Assembly: GCA_030425615.1 (NCBI GenBank)
Contig: JAUIAI010000086.1
Span: 1-8,062, forward strand
DNA from: Gammaproteobacteria bacterium
GTDB lineage: Bacteria; Pseudomonadota; Gammaproteobacteria; Burkholderiales; Burkholderiaceae_E
Direction of reading: 5' to 3'
Length of the DNA: 8,062 nucleotides
Part shown: positions 6,127 through 8,062 of the stretch, in pieces
Layout of the letters: the number at the start of each line of letters is the position of its first letter
Position numbering within the stretch: the first letter of the stretch is position 1
Notes under the pieces: generated by a model
Told to the model about the DNA's origin: nothing
Database searches by the model: none
The model's input: the letters and a program-made list of their open reading frames with translations, nothing else
Translations under genes and position numbers: made by a program

Positions 6127-6730
6127 AGCGCGATTCTGACGCGCCGCGCAGGTCGTCGGGCCGGTCGATGTCCAGCAGGATAGCGGGATCACGGACCGGC
6201 ACCCGGTGCACCGTGCCCTCGCGCAACAGCGCTGCTGCGCCCCGGTCGCCGCTCAGTTCCGTGAGCGCCTCGAAGCACGATCGCCAGAAGACCACCGGGT
6301 GGCCCCGCCGGCCGTCGAATTCGGGGACCACGATCGGGGCATCGGGCCCCACCGCGGCCACCAGATCGCGGATCGTCCCGGTCCGGATCGAAGGCATGTC
6401 GGCGAGTGCGACGACGATCGCATCGGGCGCATGCGCGGCGATCAGTTGCGTCACCCCGTGGGCCAGCGAGTGTCCCATGCCGAGCGCGGCGGCGGGGCAG
6501 ACGGAAATCTCGACGCCCACGGCGCGCAGGGCTTCGGCGAGTTCAGCGTCTTCACGCACTACGGCGAGTACCGGCAGGCCGGCGCCTGCCAGGGCGCGGG
6601 CCGCCAGCACGGCCACGGGTTCGCCGTCGATCGTCGCCATGAGCTTGCTCTTGCGGCCGCTCGGGTCGAAACGGCGCCCGAATCCCGCGGCGAGCAGCAA
6701 CGCGTGAACCCGGGATGCGGGCTCAGGCAT
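6125..6730 (-). CDS. MobA/MocA-like nucleotidyltransferase (molybdenum cofactor-type)
   Basis: The 201 residues match the single-domain NTP-transferase family that includes MocA (CTP:molybdopterin cytidylyltransferase) and MobA. The nucleotide-binding signature LLAAGFGRRFDPSGRKSKL (12-30) carries the conserved Lys29. GMGHSLAHGV (84-93) and the metal-binding ALADMPS (108-114, Asp111) follow. GRRGHPVVF (140-148), GDRGAAALL (161-169) and the C-terminal LDIDRPDDL complete the MocA-like pattern. The GMGxS and GRRGHP blocks favour MocA-type cytidylyltransferase over guanylyltransferase MobA. No molybdoenzyme gene is present nearby, so the substrate is inferred from sequence only; some relatives act on other small-molecule substrates. 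The ATG at 6730 overlaps the acuI stop by 8 bases (ATGCCTGA), so translation is likely coupled to acuI. Confidence 0.85.
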   Translation of the reverse strand: MPEPASRVHALLLAAGFGRRFDPSGRKSKLMATIDGEPVAVLAARALAGAGLPVLAVVREDAELAEALRAVGVEISVCPAAALGMGHSLAHGVTQLIAAHAPDAIVVALADMPSIRTGTIRDLVAAVGPDAPIVVPEFDGRRGHPVVFWRSCFEALTELSGDRGAAALLREGTVHRVPVRDPAILLDIDRPDDLRGASESR

Positions 6731-7718
6731 TGACGTCGACGACCAGCCGGCCGCGAATCTTGCCGCTCAGGATGTCGCGCGCCGCACCGACGACTTCGTC
6801 CAGGCCGATCTCGCGCGTGATGCGCTCGAGCTTCTCCGCGGGCAGTTCGCGCGCCAGGTTCTCCCAGGCCTGCAGACGATCCTCTCGCGGGCACATGACC
6901 GAGTCGACACCGATCAGCCGGACGCCGCGCAGAATGAAGGGCGCCACGGTGGCGGGGAAATCCATTCCCTGGGCCAGTCCGCAGGCCACCACGGTTCCAC
7001 GGTAGCGCGTCTGCGCACAGGCGTTGGCCAGCGTGTAGGACCCGACCGAATCCACGACCCCGGCCCAGTGCTCGCGCTGCAACGGTTTGCCCTGGGCGGC
7101 GAGCGCGGCCCGGTCGAGCACTTCGACGGCGCCGAGTTCGCGCAGATAGTCCGCCTCTTCCAGCCGTCCGGTGGACGCGGCGACTTCGTATCCCCGGCCG
7201 GACAAAAGGGCGGTGGCCACGCTGCCCACGCCTCCCGCGGCACCCGTGACCAGGACGGCACCGTCCTGCGGCCGGACACCGAAGCGCTCGAGCTGCATGA
7301 CGCAGAGCATCGCGGTGTAGCCCGCGGTGCCGATCGCCATCGCCTGCCGCGGCGTGATCGCCGCGGGCAGGGGAATCAGCCAGTCCGACTTGAGGCGGGC
7401 CCGCTGCGCGAGACCACCCCAATGGCCTTCGCCCACGCCCCAGCCGTTGAGCACGACTTTCGATCCGACCGGAAACTCCTCCGATCCCGACTCGCGAACG
7501 GTGCCCGCGAGGTCGATTCCCGGCACCATCGGCCAGCGCCGCACCACCGGCGCACCGCGAGAGATCGCAAGCCCGTCCTTGTAATTGATCGTTGAGTACT
7601 CGACATCGATGACGACATCGGCATCGGCGGTGTTCGCCGCCAGGGTCGCATCGTCGATCTCCTTCACCGACGCCGACAGTTTGTCGCCGTCCTTGTCGAG
7701 AATGACTGCTTTGAACAC
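6723..7718 (-). CDS. acuI: Acrylyl-CoA reductase AcuI / YhdH-family NADPH oxidoreductase
   Basis: This is a 331-residue zinc-free medium-chain dehydrogenase/reductase, full length for the YhdH/AcuI family. AcuI reduces acryloyl-CoA to propionyl-CoA with NADPH; in DMSP degraders this clears toxic acrylate, and in other bacteria it may simply detoxify acryloyl-CoA. Family blocks are clear: EYSTINYKDGLAI (40-52), PMVPGIDLAGTV (63-74), NGWGVGEGHWGGLA (91-104), GTAGYTAMLCVMQLE (130-144) and the Rossmann loop VTGAAGGVGS (157-166). The GWGVGExHWGG phrase separates this group from general quinone oxidoreductases. The start is GTG at 7718, set by a strong AAGGAG six bases upstream and by the family N-terminus MFKAV. 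Neighbours are a CoA-ligase-family gene upstream and the nucleotidyltransferase overlapping downstream. No DMSP lyase or acuH/acuK homologue is visible, so its physiological substrate here is uncertain. Confidence 0.9.
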   Translation of the reverse strand: MFKAVILDKDGDKLSASVKEIDDATLAANTADADVVIDVEYSTINYKDGLAISRGAPVVRRWPMVPGIDLAGTVRESGSEEFPVGSKVVLNGWGVGEGHWGGLAQRARLKSDWLIPLPAAITPRQAMAIGTAGYTAMLCVMQLERFGVRPQDGAVLVTGAAGGVGSVATALLSGRGYEVAASTGRLEEADYLRELGAVEVLDRAALAAQGKPLQREHWAGVVDSVGSYTLANACAQTRYRGTVVACGLAQGMDFPATVAPFILRGVRLIGVDSVMCPREDRLQAWENLARELPAEKLERITREIGLDEVVGAARDILSGKIRGRLVVDVNA

Positions 7719-7724
7719 GCGGTT

Positions 7725-7730
7725 CTCCTT
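7725..7730 (-). promoter_or_regulatory. Strong ribosome binding site of acuI deciding a GTG start
   Basis: On the minus strand AAGGAG lies six bases before the GTG at 7716-7718. It is the best Shine-Dalgarno match in the window. Together with the family-typical N-terminus it fixes the GTG as the start. Confidence 0.8.
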
Positions 7731-7743
7731 GTCTGACAGAGAT

Positions 7744-7760
7744 GTCCGGCCCTAACGGAC
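7744..7760. repeat. Small inverted repeat in the acuI leader
   Basis: GTCCG (7744-7748) and CGGAC (7756-7760) pair around a 7-base loop, 13 bases upstream of the acuI ribosome binding site in the leftward direction. The right arm continues into CGGA repeats (CGGACGGACGG). The stem is short and no larger riboswitch-like fold is evident. Confidence 0.3.
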
Positions 7761-7790
7761 GGACGGGCTGCGATCGGATGGAAAGGGTTT

Positions 7791-7835
7791 CTGCGCATCG
7801 TCCGGCGACACCGGCGTGCACTGCTACTTGCGCAG
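7791..7835. repeat. Inverted repeat spanning the end of the CoA-ligase-family gene
   Basis: CTGCGCA (7791-7797) and TGCGCAG (7829-7835) are perfect 7-base inverted arms that enclose the stop codon at 7824-7826. Nested inside is CCGG-CGACA-CCGG (7802-7814). In the leftward direction the stem is followed by AAACCCTTTCC rather than a T tract. It is therefore at best a non-canonical transcript-end or processing structure. Confidence 0.35.
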
Positions 7836-8062
7836 GTCGACGACCCGTCTGGCCTTGCCCATCGAACGCTCGACTGCGCCGGTTGGCTCGACCTGCACGG
7901 TGCAACTCACCCCTATGTAGGTCTTGATGTGACGCCCGAGGTCCGCGCCGGCCTGCCTGAACGCCGCCTCGTCGGCTCCTTCCTTGGCCTCCACACGCAC
8001 GGTCAGCATGTCCATTGGGCCCTGCTTGCGCAGCTCGCAGACATAGTGCGGAGACAGTGCCG
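7824..8062 (-). CDS. Phenylacetate-CoA ligase-family (PaaK-like) protein, C-terminal fragment; 5' part outside window
   Basis: Only the last 78 codons are visible, and the frame is open to the right edge. The segment matches the C-terminal AMP-binding domain of PaaK-type acyl-CoA ligases. It has LSPHYVCELRKQG, DMLTVRVE, a helix leading to GRHIKTYIGVSCTVQV, and the terminal GAVERSMGKARRVVDLRK. The GKARRV lysine is at the place of the conserved catalytic Lys near the end of this enzyme class. These enzymes activate an aromatic or other carboxylic acid to its CoA thioester with ATP. Which acid is used cannot be told from the C-terminus, so I give no symbol. acuI starts 105 bases downstream in the same direction, so the two could share a transcript. 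Confidence 0.8.
   Translation of the reverse strand, partial: ALSPHYVCELRKQGPMDMLTVRVEAKEGADEAAFRQAGADLGRHIKTYIGVSCTVQVEPTGAVERSMGKARRVVDLRK

Noticed and set aside
6046..6192. 49-codon N-terminal extension of the M61 peptidase
   Set aside because: It is Arg/Pro/Thr-rich without family similarity and overlaps the upstream nucleotidyltransferase gene. Family sequence begins at the ATG at 6045.
6559..7905. 448-codon open frame on the minus strand across acuI
   Set aside because: It is the +1/+2 shadow of acuI and the neighbouring gene, Arg/Gly/Ala-rich with no family motifs. acuI itself is intact with a strong ribosome binding site.

Overview
The window is high-GC bacterial chromosome, densely coding, from a Gram-negative proteobacterium. 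The secretin, the outer-membrane phospholipase and the lipoprotein signal all require an outer membrane. The gene set and base composition look most like Betaproteobacteria, but that placement is inference from protein character, not from a search. I see no rRNA, tRNA, IS element, CRISPR array or phage gene. Eight protein genes are present, two of them cut by the window edges.

Left part (1-3102), pilus assembly. A 5'-complete but truncated mshL (outer-membrane secretin of the MSHA-type type IV pilus) runs leftward out of the window. Divergent from it, across a 178-base intergenic region, is a rightward two-gene unit. It holds a stand-alone ABC-2-type ATPase (NosF-like, no permease in view) followed 8 bases later by mshM, an ExeA/GspA-family AAA ATPase. 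mshL and mshM are normally co-directional neighbours in MSHA loci. Here they are head-to-head with an ABC ATPase between them, which is the most unusual thing in the window.

Right part (3135-8062), a leftward run of five genes that meets mshM tail-to-tail with only 32 bases between the stops. In transcription order they are the C-terminus of a phenylacetate-CoA-ligase-family enzyme, acuI (acrylyl-CoA reductase, GTG start with a strong ribosome binding site), a MobA/MocA-like nucleotidyltransferase, an M61 family metallopeptidase with a C-terminal PDZ domain, and pldA (outer-membrane phospholipase A). The acuI/nucleotidyltransferase junction, and optionally the peptidase/pldA junction, use the same 8-base stop-start overlap ATGCCTGA. 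The run is probably at least partly an operon, but the functions are mixed: CoA-ester metabolism, cofactor maturation, proteolysis and envelope lipid turnover. I do not see one pathway tying them together.

No strongly novel system is evident. The items worth a second look are the ABC ATPase/MshM pairing and divergent layout, the long Gly/Ser/Thr-rich insert in MshL, the repeated overlap junctions, and a few inverted repeats between genes.
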